The notes under the pieces: generated by a model
Databases searched by the model: none
What the model saw: the letters and a program-made list of their open reading frames with translations, nothing else
What the model was told of the DNA's origin: nothing
Part shown: positions 1 to 8,975 of the stretch, piece by piece
Numbering within the stretch: position 1 is the first letter of the stretch
Layout of the letters: each line of letters starts with the position of its first letter
Program-made: the position numbers and the translations under genes
Assembly: GCF_015637705.1 (NCBI RefSeq)
Contig: NZ_JADOBE010000004.1
Coordinates: forward strand, 248,001 to 312,000
DNA length: 64,000 nt
From: Pseudomonas sp. N040
GTDB taxonomy: Bacteria; Pseudomonadota; Gammaproteobacteria; Pseudomonadales; Pseudomonadaceae
Reading direction: 5' to 3'

Positions 1-272
1 ACAGCGCCGAACTCGAGCACCAGTTGCAGCGCCTGGCCAGCCGCGGTCTGGCCTGCCTGTTGCCGCGCCAGCCGGGACAGCGCGAAGAACGCTACATGCA
101 CCTGCTCGGTACTGCGGCCGACCTGCAGGCGACCCTCAGCGCCAGCCCGGGCGAGCGCACCGCCAGCCGCGAGCATGCCGACCAGCGCCTCACCCAGCTG
201 GAAGCGCGCATCAGCGCACTGGAAGCGCGTCTGGCGCGGCTCGAGTCGAGCGACGGCGAAGACCCGGAGTAA
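1..272 (+). CDS. yceH: YceH-family (DUF480/UPF0502) protein, C-terminal part
   Basis: The 5' end lies outside the window; the frame is open from base 3 to the TAA at 270-272. The visible part has the family's winged-helix end ('LPRQPGQREERYMHLL') followed by a low-complexity helical tail rich in L, E, A and R (about residues 60-88), which reads as a short coiled coil. YceH proteins are about 210-220 residues, so roughly the last 40 percent is present. Their function is not firmly established; the fold suggests DNA binding. The recognition rests on the RExRYMHL block and tail. An internal TTG at 24 is not the real start because the frame continues upstream of it. Confidence 0.8.
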   Translation, partial: SAELEHQLQRLASRGLACLLPRQPGQREERYMHLLGTAADLQATLSASPGERTASREHADQRLTQLEARISALEARLARLESSDGEDPE

Positions 273-341
273 CCCCCCTGGTCTTTACTGCTCGTGGCCA
301 ATGACTTCTAATCGCCGCTCATTTTGCCCAGGAACCTTGCC

Positions 342-1304
<963 letters not shown>

Positions 1305-2034
1305 GGCCCGGGGAAAAATGGTGGATGGTTGCGGATTGGAAATCCGGTGCTGATTTGTTGGCTGGCGCAAGCTTCGAGTCTGGCCGAAACACAGCTTTTC
1401 GCCCTGATGGCGAGTTACTTTCTCTTTGCTTGTGCAAAGAGAAAGTAACCAAAGAGAAAGCACCCCCGGCATCCGGCCCCGAGCGCTGCGCCCTCGGGGT
1501 GCGTTCGCTCCATCGGCGCTCCAGGGGCCCGCTGCGATGGGCCGTCCATGGCCCAGCGCAGCTTTCGCGGCATCCATGCCGCTCAACCCCTTCCACACCG
1601 ATTCCGCTCACCCTCCTGACGGGACTGTCAGTCCGTGCAAATCAGGAAATTCATCGATCGGTTTGGTAGGGCGGGTGCAACCCGCCCTACACCAGCGGTG
1701 CGGCTGGCGACCGGCCCCGTCAGGAGGCCGAGCAGAGGTGTTGCGCAGCAGGTTTCGAGGCAGGACGCCGAGAAAGCTCCGATGGACCATGGATGGTCCT
1801 TCGGAGCGTGCCTGCGGAGAAGCGCCGGCGCGAGGGAAGTCTCGCGTAGCGAGACCCGTATGCCGGGGGGGTGTTTCTTTTGCTTACTTTTCTTTGCACA
1901 AGCAAAGAAAAGTAAGGCGCCCGGCGGGGCGCAACCAAATCTGCCCAGCAATCTCAATAATCAGCTAGTACACAACGCAACAACATCTTCGGATTTCCAA
2001 TCCGTGAGAAATCAGCCCCCACAATTCCCCAACA
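1305..2034. repeat. Inverted pair of related palindromic repeat elements
   Basis: This 0.73 kb gap holds no convincing gene. Two versions of the same modular element lie head to head. Copy A (about 1332-1623) and copy B (about 1712-2004, opposite strand) share, in the same order from the outside in: a 15-base palindrome-like word CGGATTGGAAATCCG (1332-1346; complement at 1990-2004), a long palindrome built on TTTGCTTGTGCAAAG (1415-1448 and 1883-1916), a CACCCCC/CGGCAT block, a CCATGG block followed by AGCTTTC, and an inner CCTCCTGACGGG (1612-1623; complement at 1715-1726). Near the centre is a perfect short hairpin, GTAGGGCGGG/CCCGCCCTAC (1666-1690). Such elements are widespread intergenic repeats in Pseudomonas; I see no transposase. 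Confidence 0.75.
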
Positions 2035-2060
2035 TAAAAAAACCGCCCGAAGGCGGTTTT
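2035..2060 (-). terminator. Rho-independent terminator of pckA
   Basis: AAACCGCC (2040-2047), a CGAA loop and GGCGGTTT (2052-2059) form an 8-bp stem. On the minus strand the stem is followed by a run of seven or more T residues (complement of the A run at 2035-2042). It lies 17 bases past the pckA stop codon, as expected for an intrinsic terminator. Confidence 0.9.
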
Positions 2061-2076
2061 CCTGAAACGCGGACCC

Positions 2077-3615
2077 TTACAGCTGCGGGCCGGCGTTCTT
2101 GATGGCGTCAGACACATCGAACTTCTTGAAGTTGTCGATGAACTGCTGGGCCAGGACTTTCGCCGCAACATCGTAGGCCGACTTGTCTTCCCAGGTGTTG
2201 CGCGGGTTGAGCAGGTTGGTCTCGACGCCCGGCACAGCCTTGGGCACGTCCAGGTTGATGGTCGGCAGGTGCTCGGTTTCCACACCAATCAGCGCACCGC
2301 TCTGGATCGCGGCAATCACGCCACGGGTAGTCGGGATGTTGAAGCGCTTGCCGACGCCGTAGCCGCCACCGGTCCAGCCGGTGTTGACCAGATAGACCTT
2401 GGAGCCGAAGCCCTGGATGCGCTTGATCAGCAACTCGGCGTAGACGCCAGCCGGACGCGGGAAGAACGGCGCGCCAAAGCAGGTGGAGAAGGTCGACTTG
2501 ATGCCGCCGCCGCTGCCCATCTCTGTCGAGCCGACCAGTGCGGTATAGCCGGAGAGGAAGTGGTAGGCCGCCTGCTCTTCGTTGAGAATCGACACCGGCG
2601 GCAATACGCCGGTCAGGTCGCAGGTGAGAAAGATCACTGCATTCGGCTCGCCGGCACGGTTGGCCACGACGCGCTTGTCGATCAGTTCCAGCGGGTAGGC
2701 GGCACGGCTGTTCTGCGTCAGGCTGGCATCGGCATAGTCAGGCAGGCGGCTGTGCGGATCGAGCACCACGTTTTCCAGCACGGCGCCAAAGCGGATGGCT
2801 TTCCAGATCACCGGCTCGTTCTTTTCCGACAGGTCGATGCACTTGGCATAGCAACCCCCCTCGACGTTGAACACGGTGCCCACGCCCCAGCCGTGCTCGT
2901 CGTCACCAATCAGGTAACGGCTCTCATCGGCCGACAGGGTGGTCTTGCCGGTACCGGACAGGCCGAAAAACAGGGTGGTATCGCCGTCTTCGCCGACGTT
3001 GGCCGCACAGTGCATCGGCAGCACATCAACTTCCGGCAACAGGTAGTTCTGCACCGAGAACATGGCCTTCTTCATCTCGCCGGCGTACTGCATGCCTGCC
3101 AGCAGGACCTTCTTGGCCGCCAGGTTGATGATCACGCAGCCGTCGGAGTTGGTGCCATCGCGCTCGGGTACGCACTCGAAGAACGGCGCGTTGATGACCT
3201 GCCACTCACGCTTGGTGGATGGATTGAACTGCTCTGGATTGATGAACAGGCAACGACCAAACAGGTTGTGCCAGGCCGTTTCGGTGGTCATCTTGACCGC
3301 CAGGTAGTGTTCGGGGTGAGCACCTACATGCACGTGCGAAACGAAGCTGTCACGCCCCGCCACATAAGCCTCGACGCGCGCCCACAGGGCATCGAACTTG
3401 TCGGCCGGGAACGGACGGTTGATGCCACCCCAGCTGATCGAGTCCTTGGTGGTGGACTCCTCGACAATGAAGCGGTCTGCCGGAGAACGGCCGGTGCGAT
3501 GCCCGGTACGCACTACCAGCGAGCCGTTGGCGGCCAGCTGGCCTTCGCCACGACGAATGGCTTCTTCAGCCAACTGGGCTGCGCTGATGTCGATGTATTG
3601 AGTGGCTTGCGTCAT
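2077..3615 (-). CDS. pckA: Phosphoenolpyruvate carboxykinase (ATP)
   Basis: The 512-residue product decarboxylates and phosphorylates oxaloacetate to phosphoenolpyruvate with ATP, the entry step of gluconeogenesis, in the cytoplasm. The kinase-1a P-loop GLSGTGKTT sits at residues 218-226, followed by the metal-binding DDEHGWG segment near 238-244; the substrate-binding [10 protein letters not shown] block is at 40-49. Length matches the ATP-dependent family (about 510-540). The frame is open 11 codons further upstream, but the ATG at 3613-3615 is preceded by GAGGA at good spacing and gives the usual MTQA... start. It has its own promoter and terminator, so it is probably monocistronic, as in other Pseudomonas. 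Confidence 0.97.
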   Translation of the reverse strand: MTQATQYIDISAAQLAEEAIRRGEGQLAANGSLVVRTGHRTGRSPADRFIVEESTTKDSISWGGINRPFPADKFDALWARVEAYVAGRDSFVSHVHVGAHPEHYLAVKMTTETAWHNLFGRCLFINPEQFNPSTKREWQVINAPFFECVPERDGTNSDGCVIINLAAKKVLLAGMQYAGEMKKAMFSVQNYLLPEVDVLPMHCAANVGEDGDTTLFFGLSGTGKTTLSADESRYLIGDDEHGWGVGTVFNVEGGCYAKCIDLSEKNEPVIWKAIRFGAVLENVVLDPHSRLPDYADASLTQNSRAAYPLELIDKRVVANRAGEPNAVIFLTCDLTGVLPPVSILNEEQAAYHFLSGYTALVGSTEMGSGGGIKSTFSTCFGAPFFPRPAGVYAELLIKRIQGFGSKVYLVNTGWTGGGYGVGKRFNIPTTRGVIAAIQSGALIGVETEHLPTINLDVPKAVPGVETNLLNPRNTWEDKSAYDVAAKVLAQQFIDNFKKFDVSDAIKNAGPQL

Positions 3616-3691
3616 GTGGTCCTCGTCGGCGTGAGCCGAGTCCTCCAAGCAAAAGGTAGCAATCCGTGGCGAATCACTACAGCGAAAAAGA

Positions 3692-3727
3692 GCGCGCGAT
3701 TATGCCAGAACGCGCCTGTTTAGTAAA
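3692..3727 (-). promoter_or_regulatory. Putative sigma-70 promoter of pckA
   Basis: On the minus strand TTTACT (3722-3727) is followed 17 bases later by CATAAT (3699-3704), which carries an upstream TGG giving an extended -10. Transcription would start near 3692, leaving a leader of about 77 bases before the pckA start. Inferred from motif match only. Confidence 0.5.
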
Positions 3728-3733
3728 AAGGCC

Positions 3734-4624
3734 TCAATGCCGCGTGGCAGAGGGCTCCTGGCTACCGCCGCCGGAAAACAGCTGGGCAATGTCGGCCGCA
3801 TCGAAGGCATAGCGCTGGTTGCAGAACTGGCAGTCGATCACCACTTCGCCGGCGTGTTCCTGCAGCAGCGCCTCGGCATCCTCCCGGCCAAGACTGGCCA
3901 GGGCATTCAGCGAGCGTTCGCGCGAGCAGCTGCAGCGAAACTCCAGCGGTTGCGGCTCGAACAGGCGCACGTGCTCCTGGTGGTACAGCCGGTGCAGGAC
4001 GGTTTCGTTGTCCAGCCCGAGCATTTCTTCGGCACTCAGGGTGTCGGCCAGCGTGGTCAGGTGCTGCCAGCTGGCGGCGCGCTCCTCGGGATCACTCAGG
4101 CGCGCGGCCGGCAATGCCTGCAGCAGCAGGCCGCGGGCATGCCGGCTGCCATCGGCATACAGCCAGAAGCGGGTCGGCAGCTGTTCGGAATTGGCAAAGT
4201 AGTCGGTCAGGCACTCGGCCAGGGTTTCCCCGTCCAGCGCCACGATGCCCTGGTAGCGCTGGCCCTGCCGCGGGTCGACGGTCAGCGCCAGCACGCCGTC
4301 GGGCATCAGCTCGCGCAGGCTCGCCCCCTCGACCAGCTGCTCGGCGTCATAGCGGGCAATCGCGCGCACTTCGCGCGCGCTGGAGCACTCGACCATCAAC
4401 AGCGGCACCGCCCCCGATGAGCTCGCCTGCAGGACCAGCAGACCATCGAACTTGAGCGTACCGACCAGCAGGGTCGCCGCCGCCAGCAGTTCGCCGAGCA
4501 ACTGCGCGACCGCCGCCGGATAGCTGTGCTTGGCCAGCACGTGCACATAGCTCTGCTCAAGCGAGGTCAGCTCGCCGCGTACATCGCTGTCATCAAAGAG
4601 GAAACGCTGGGTGAAGTCGGACAT
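3734..4624 (-). CDS. hslO: Hsp33 redox-regulated holdase chaperone
   Basis: This 296-residue protein has the Hsp33 zinc centre: C231, C233 (CSC) and C265, C268 (CQFC), the CxC...CxxC pattern whose oxidation activates the chaperone under oxidative stress. The N-terminal domain begins [18 protein letters not shown], typical for the family, and length is normal (about 290-300). The start is the ATG at 4622-4624; an upstream extension of 26 codons in the same frame lacks family similarity. It lies downstream of hslR on the same strand, the usual pairing of two heat-shock genes. It works in the cytoplasm on unfolding proteins. Confidence 0.96.
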   Translation of the reverse strand: MSDFTQRFLFDDSDVRGELTSLEQSYVHVLAKHSYPAAVAQLLGELLAAATLLVGTLKFDGLLVLQASSSGAVPLLMVECSSAREVRAIARYDAEQLVEGASLRELMPDGVLALTVDPRQGQRYQGIVALDGETLAECLTDYFANSEQLPTRFWLYADGSRHARGLLLQALPAARLSDPEERAASWQHLTTLADTLSAEEMLGLDNETVLHRLYHQEHVRLFEPQPLEFRCSCSRERSLNALASLGREDAEALLQEHAGEVVIDCQFCNQRYAFDAADIAQLFSGGGSQEPSATRH

Positions 4625-4717
4625 GCCGGATTCGCTGCCATCTGAAGGGAGGCCGATTTTAGGGGCAAAGCCGGCTGCGACCAAGGCCCGGTCGTCTATC
4701 AACGCACAAGGCTGACT

Positions 4718-5113
4718 CTATGAGTCCTGGCGGTCGCGAAAATGATGGATCTGCCGGCGCTGCTTCTTGCTCGGCCGGCCATCGGTCTGCAGGCCCAGCG
4801 CCCCGGCCTTGCGCAACGCCGCCGCGGCTTCGCGCCGGCTGAGGCTGTCCGCCGTCTCGGCATACAGCAACTGCGCCTGCGCGGCCCCGCGGCGCACCAC
4901 AGACAGCGCCAGCACAACCACGCTGCGCTCCTCGAAGCCCTGGCGGATCAGGTACTCGTCACCGATGCGCGGCTCCTTGCCCGGCTTGCAGCGCTCGCCA
5001 CGGCAATGCACCTTGCCGCCCTCGATGGCTTCCTTGGCCAGCGCGCGGGTCTTGTAGAAGCGTGCCGCCCACAGCCACTTGTCCAGCCGCACCTTGTCTT
5101 CGCTGTCGTGCAT
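4718..5113 (-). CDS. hslR: Hsp15, S4-domain RNA-binding heat-shock protein
   Basis: The 131-residue product has an S4 RNA-binding fold at its N terminus (VRLDKWLWAARFYKTRALAK, about residues 8-27, then AIEGGKVHCRG) and a basic tail (KKQRRQIHHFRDR). Hsp15 binds 50S subunits carrying a stalled nascent chain with peptidyl-tRNA and helps recycle them. The length fits (E. coli Hsp15 is 133 residues). I chose the ATG at 5111-5113; a TTG codon directly in front is an alternative that adds one residue. It is about 95 bases upstream of hslO on the same strand. Confidence 0.95.
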   Translation of the reverse strand: MHDSEDKVRLDKWLWAARFYKTRALAKEAIEGGKVHCRGERCKPGKEPRIGDEYLIRQGFEERSVVVLALSVVRRGAAQAQLLYAETADSLSRREAAAALRKAGALGLQTDGRPSKKQRRQIHHFRDRQDS

Positions 5114-5181
5114 CAATTGCTCACCCCGTCCAGAGTCTCAGTGCAGTTGCCCGCACGTCCATCTAGAATGCCGCGAAAGCC

Positions 5182-5673
5182 GTGCGGATAACCACCTTGA
5201 AAACCTTCGAACAACTTGGCGTGATCGGCCTCAGCGAATGGATCGCCCTGCCGGAACTGGGCATGGTCGGCCTGCGCGCCAAGATCGACACCGGCGCCAG
5301 CACCTCCAGCCTGCACGCCAGCGATATCCAGCCCTTCGAGCGCAAAGGTGAACGCTGGGTTCGCTTTACTGCGCACTTCGGCACACTGGTGCAGCGCGGC
5401 CACCGCTGCGAAGCCCGGCTGATCAGCGTCAAGACCATCCGCAGTTCGAATGGCCAGACCCAGAGTCGCTACCTGATCCGCACCACCCTGGCGCTGGGCG
5501 AGCGCGCCTGGCCGGTGGACTTCACCCTGGCCTGCCGCAAGACCATGCGCTTCCGCGTGCTGCTCGGCGCCAAGGCGCTGATCGACGGCCAGTGGCTGGT
5601 CAACCCGGCGCTCAACTACGCCCAGCAGCAACCCCTGATGCCCACCTTCGACTCCCCGGCCGGTGACTCATGA
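5182..5673 (+). CDS. rimB: RimB-type retropepsin-like protease (ATP-dependent zinc protease family)
   Basis: The 163-residue protein carries the aspartic-protease-like signature [14 protein letters not shown], with D36-T37-G38-A39 and a core of beta strands afterwards, and belongs to the family often annotated as ATP-dependent zinc protease. In Pseudomonas such a gene sits directly before rimK, and RimA/RimB have been proposed to modulate RimK-driven glutamylation of ribosomal protein S6. The GTG at 5182 is the start that gives a full-length family member; no rimA-like gene is visible here. Its TGA overlaps the ATG of rimK (ATGA at 5670-5673), so the two are translationally coupled. Confidence 0.85.
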   Translation: MRITTLKTFEQLGVIGLSEWIALPELGMVGLRAKIDTGASTSSLHASDIQPFERKGERWVRFTAHFGTLVQRGHRCEARLISVKTIRSSNGQTQSRYLIRTTLALGERAWPVDFTLACRKTMRFRVLLGAKALIDGQWLVNPALNYAQQQPLMPTFDSPAGDS

Positions 5674-6575
5674 AAATTGCCATCCTGTCGCGCAACCCGC
5701 GACTGTATTCGACCCGCCGGCTGGTGGAAGCCGGCAGCCAGCGCGGCCACGAGATGCTGGTGATCGACACCCTGCGCGCCTACATGAACATTGCCACCCA
5801 CAAGCCGCAGATCCATTACCGCGGCCAGGCTCTTGAGGGTTTCGATGCGGTGATCCCGCGGATCGGCGCCTCGGTGACCTTCTACGGCTGCGCGGTGCTG
5901 CGCCAGTTCGAGATGATGGGCGTGTTCCCGCTCAACGAGTCGGTCGCCATCAGCCGCTCACGCGACAAGCTGCGCGCGCTGCAACTGTTGTCGCGCAAGG
6001 GCATCGGCCTGCCGGTCACCGGCTTTGCCCACTCACCGGACGACATCCCCGACCTGATCCAGATGGTCAATGGCGCGCCGCTGGTGATCAAGGTGCTGGA
6101 GGGCACCCAGGGCATCGGCGTGGTGCTGTGCGAAACGCAGAAGGCCGCCGAATCGGTGATCGAAGCCTTCATGGGGCTGAAGCAGGACATCATGGTGCAG
6201 GAGTACATCAAGGAAGCCGGCGGCGCCGACATTCGCTGCCTGGTAGTCGGCGACAAGGTGATCGCCTCGATGAAGCGTCAGGCCAAGCCCGGCGAATTCC
6301 GCTCCAACCTGCACCGCGGCGGCACCGCCAGCCTGATCAAGATCACCCCGGAAGAACGCTCGACCGCGGTGCGCGCGGCCAAGGTGATGGGGCTACGGGT
6401 AGCCGGCGTGGACATCCTGCGTTCCGCCAACGGGCCGCTGGTGATGGAGGTCAACTCCTCGCCAGGGCTGGAAGGCATCGAAACCACCAGCGGGATCGAT
6501 ATTGCTTCTTTGGTTATCGAGTATCTGGAAAACAATGCCGAACCGGGAATGACGCGGACCAAGGGGTCGGGCTGA
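5670..6575 (+). CDS. rimK: Ribosomal protein S6--L-glutamate ligase (ATP-grasp)
   Basis: RimK adds glutamate residues to the C terminus of ribosomal protein S6 with ATP. The 301-residue product starts [18 protein letters not shown], the standard RimK beginning, and keeps ATP-grasp hallmarks: the ATP-binding [13 protein letters not shown] loop, the FIKEAGG...DIRCLVVG region (here [12 protein letters not shown]), and the Mg-binding [14 protein letters not shown] end (about residues 261-274). Length equals the E. coli enzyme (300). It overlaps rimB by 4 bases and is followed by a hairpin terminator; the next gene, envZ, converges on it. Confidence 0.96.
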   Translation: MKIAILSRNPRLYSTRRLVEAGSQRGHEMLVIDTLRAYMNIATHKPQIHYRGQALEGFDAVIPRIGASVTFYGCAVLRQFEMMGVFPLNESVAISRSRDKLRALQLLSRKGIGLPVTGFAHSPDDIPDLIQMVNGAPLVIKVLEGTQGIGVVLCETQKAAESVIEAFMGLKQDIMVQEYIKEAGGADIRCLVVGDKVIASMKRQAKPGEFRSNLHRGGTASLIKITPEERSTAVRAAKVMGLRVAGVDILRSANGPLVMEVNSSPGLEGIETTSGIDIASLVIEYLENNAEPGMTRTKGSG

Positions 6576-6588
6576 GTCGGCGCGCGGT

Positions 6589-6614
6589 GGACGGATTGTC
6601 AATCCGTCCGTTTT
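6589..6614 (+). terminator. Hairpin between rimK and envZ
   Basis: GGACGGATT (6589-6597), loop GTC and AATCCGTCC (6601-6609) make a perfect 9-bp stem followed by GTTTTCT. It lies directly after rimK and probably terminates it. Its stem word GGATT/AATCC resembles the outer word of the 1332-2004 repeat, so it may also be a repeat-derived terminator. Confidence 0.65.
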
Positions 6615-7940
6615 CTACCCCTGTCCGTTGCTCGCCTCACGCGGCAACAACAACCCCAATGGCAGGCACACCCGTGCTTCCAGTCCACCGCCAGCACGGT
6701 TGCGCAACTCGACGCTGCCGCCATGCAGCGCTGCAATCCGCCGCACAATCGCCAGGCCCAACCCGGAGCCCTTGCCGCCACGGGCACTGTCGCCGCGGAT
6801 GAACGGATTGAACAACGCATCCAGTTCTGCCTCCCCCAGCCCCGGACCACGATCCAGCACGCTCAGCACCAGATAGGGCGCGGTGCGACCGCCCTCCACT
6901 GCCGCCGCGACCTCAACGCCCTGCCCGCCATAATGCAAGGCATTGTCGATCAGGTTGACCAGCAGACGCTTGATCGATACCCGCCGCAGCGACAGCTCCG
7001 GCAACGGTTCAAGGCACAAGCGCACCCGTTCGGCCGGCTGGTTGTACGGCGCCACCGCCTCACGGATCAGCGCCGCCAGGTCGAGCGGCTCCAGCGGCTC
7101 ATCACTGCCGTCACGGATAAACGCCAGGAACTGGTCGAGAATCGCGTCCATGTCTTCGATGTCGCGCACCATATCGGCGGCCAACTCCGGATCACTGCGC
7201 ATGAACTCGATGGCCAGGCGCAAGCGCGTCAAGGGTGTGCGCAGGTCATGGGAAACCCCGGCCAGCATCAGCTCGCGCTCGCGCGCTGCGCGCTCGACAT
7301 CCTCGGCCATCTGGTTGAAGGCCCGGTAGACCTCGGCCATTTCGTGCGGCGAGTCGGTCATCGGCAGCCTGACACTGCGGCCCTGACCAAACTCCCGCGC
7401 CGCCACCACCAGGCGCTTGAACGGAGCATTCAGCTGGCCGACAAAAATCCACGCCGCCGCCGTCGACAACAGGCCGATGCCGAGGAACCAGCCAAGCACG
7501 CCCAAAATCCGGTCGCCGCTCAGCGGAAACGGATACAGCGGCACCATCACCCAGTCGGCGCCCAGCGCCGGGGCATACACCCAGAGCGCCGACTGGCCAT
7601 GCATGCGCAGGCGAATCTGGGTATCCGGCCCCAACTCCGTGCGCATCTGCTGCAGGAACACGCGGCTGTAGGGAAAATGCTCTTCGGCCTTGGGTACCTC
7701 ATTCAACGGGGCCTGACGCAAGCCTGTGGCTGCGGCGATCTGGTCGCGCTGGTTTTCATCCGCCGCCCAGTAGGCGCGCAAGGTCAATGCGGCGCCGTGG
7801 GTGTATTGCCGGTCCACCAGCATCTCTTCATTGAGCATCAGGTAAGCCAGCGTCAGCGCCTTGGAAAACAGCACGACCAGCAACACCAGCAAAATGATCC
7901 GGGCAAAGAAGCTTTGCGGAAACCAGGAGGGCATTTTCAT
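6615..7940 (-). CDS. envZ: EnvZ/AmgS-type sensor histidine kinase
   Basis: A 441-residue inner-membrane sensor kinase. Residues about 12-34 form the first membrane helix and about 143-168 the second, enclosing a periplasmic sensor of roughly 110 residues. A HAMP linker follows, then the dimerisation/phospho-acceptor box AGVSHDLRTPLTRLRLAIE with H231, and a HATPase domain with N (LLVNLIDNALHYG), G1 (DRGPGLGE) and G2 (GKGSGLGLAIV) boxes. It pairs with the response regulator just upstream (gap 98 bases). In P. aeruginosa this pair at the same chromosomal position is called AmgS/AmgR and controls the envelope-stress response to aminoglycosides; transfer of that role here is inference. Confidence 0.93.
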   Translation of the reverse strand: MKMPSWFPQSFFARIILLVLLVVLFSKALTLAYLMLNEEMLVDRQYTHGAALTLRAYWAADENQRDQIAAATGLRQAPLNEVPKAEEHFPYSRVFLQQMRTELGPDTQIRLRMHGQSALWVYAPALGADWVMVPLYPFPLSGDRILGVLGWFLGIGLLSTAAAWIFVGQLNAPFKRLVVAAREFGQGRSVRLPMTDSPHEMAEVYRAFNQMAEDVERAARERELMLAGVSHDLRTPLTRLRLAIEFMRSDPELAADMVRDIEDMDAILDQFLAFIRDGSDEPLEPLDLAALIREAVAPYNQPAERVRLCLEPLPELSLRRVSIKRLLVNLIDNALHYGGQGVEVAAAVEGGRTAPYLVLSVLDRGPGLGEAELDALFNPFIRGDSARGGKGSGLGLAIVRRIAALHGGSVELRNRAGGGLEARVCLPLGLLLPREASNGQG

Positions 7941-8000
7941 CTAAGACTCAGCGCAGGGTGAAAAACGGCCGGAGGCCTTTTCCAGCAGATGGCTCTAACA

Positions 8001-8032
8001 GGTGGACAAGCCGCTAGCGGCGTTATCCACCC
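8001..8032. repeat. REP-like palindrome between ompR and envZ
   Basis: GGTGGA at 8001-8006 and TCCACC at 8027-8032 flank a CCGCTAGCGG core (8011-8020). This is the style of short palindromic repeat seen elsewhere in the window (43458-43535, 30918-30996). It lies within the two-component operon, where it may affect the relative level of kinase message. Confidence 0.55.
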
Positions 8033-8038
8033 TACTTG

Positions 8039-8773
8039 CTACGCCTTGGCACCATCCGGGACGAACACATAGCCAACCCCCCAAACCGTCTGGATATAGC
8101 GCGGCTTGGCCGGGTCCGGCTCGATCATGCGGCGCAGGCGCGAGATCTGCACGTCGATGGAGCGCTCCAGCGCATCCCACTCGCGGCCACGCGCCAGGCT
8201 CATCAGTTTGTCGCGGGTCAACGGCTCGCGGGCGTGCTGCACCAGCGCCTTGAGCACGGCGAATTCGCCGGTGGTGAGCATGTGCAACTCATCACCTTTT
8301 TTCAGTTCACGGGTGCCGAGAAACAACTGGTACTCGCCGAAGGTCACCACATCATCGTCACTGGTCGGCGCACCCGGCACTTGCGGTGCCTGACGGCGCA
8401 ACACCGCCTTGATCCGCGCCAGCAGTTCGCGCGGATTGAATGGCTTGGCCAGATAGTCGTCGGCACCGCCCTCCAGCCCCTGTATGCGGCTGGCCTCGTC
8501 GCCCTTGGCGGTGAGCATGATGATCGGCATCTGGTTGTCGCCGGCGCGCAAACGGCGGCAGGCGGACATGCCATCCTCGCCGGGGAGCATCAGATCCAGT
8601 ACCAGCAGATTGAAAATTTCCCGCGACAGCAGGCGATCCATCTGTTCGACGTTTTCCACCGAGCGCACCCGGTAACCTTCTTCGCTGAGAAAGCGGTCGA
8701 GCAGGCTACGCAACCGCGCATCGTCATCCACGATGAGGATCTTTTCACCTTCAGCCACTGCGGAACTGTTCAT
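8039..8773 (-). CDS. ompR: OmpR/AmgR-type response regulator
   Basis: A 244-residue cytoplasmic transcription factor of the OmpR/PhoB class: receiver domain (acidic triad around VDDDAR near residues 15-18, phospho-acceptor D60 in LLVLDLMLPG, conserved K in MLTAKGDE) and a C-terminal winged helix (about 145-240). Two starts are possible: GTG at 8779 or ATG at 8773. AAGGAG covers 8779-8784, so the GTG overlaps the ribosome site while the ATG is 5 bases from it; I chose the ATG. First gene of an operon with envZ. Confidence 0.95.
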   Translation of the reverse strand: MNSSAVAEGEKILIVDDDARLRSLLDRFLSEEGYRVRSVENVEQMDRLLSREIFNLLVLDLMLPGEDGMSACRRLRAGDNQMPIIMLTAKGDEASRIQGLEGGADDYLAKPFNPRELLARIKAVLRRQAPQVPGAPTSDDDVVTFGEYQLFLGTRELKKGDELHMLTTGEFAVLKALVQHAREPLTRDKLMSLARGREWDALERSIDVQISRLRRMIEPDPAKPRYIQTVWGVGYVFVPDGAKA

Positions 8774-8890
8774 GCGCACTCCTTGATTCGATAGGCGGGG
8801 GCATTATTACCCAAGGCTGGCGGCATCACCCCGATGCATTGTTAGCAGATTTTTCCCGACCGGGTGCAGTGCAGCCATTCTGTCGGTGCT

Positions 8891-8896
8891 TATAAT
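8891..8896 (+). promoter_or_regulatory. Putative -10 element of tex
   Basis: A perfect TATAAT at 8891-8896 lies 80 bases before the tex start, in the gap divergent from ompR. No clear -35 hexamer at the right spacing is visible, so the promoter is only half supported. Confidence 0.45.
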
Positions 8897-8975
8897 GCCC
8901 CGGCATTTTCACCGGCGTTCAGAACATGCCGGAATTCTTATTTATTTCAAGCAGTTAATTTACTTCGGGAAGCAC

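Noticed and set aside
1305..2034. Insertion sequence
   Set aside because: The inverted pair looks like IS ends, but no transposase frame lies between the arms and no target-site duplication was seen.
2269..3723. 484-codon plus-strand ORF opposite pckA
   Set aside because: pckA is unmistakable on the other strand; the plus frame has shadow composition rich in His, Gln and Val and no domain.
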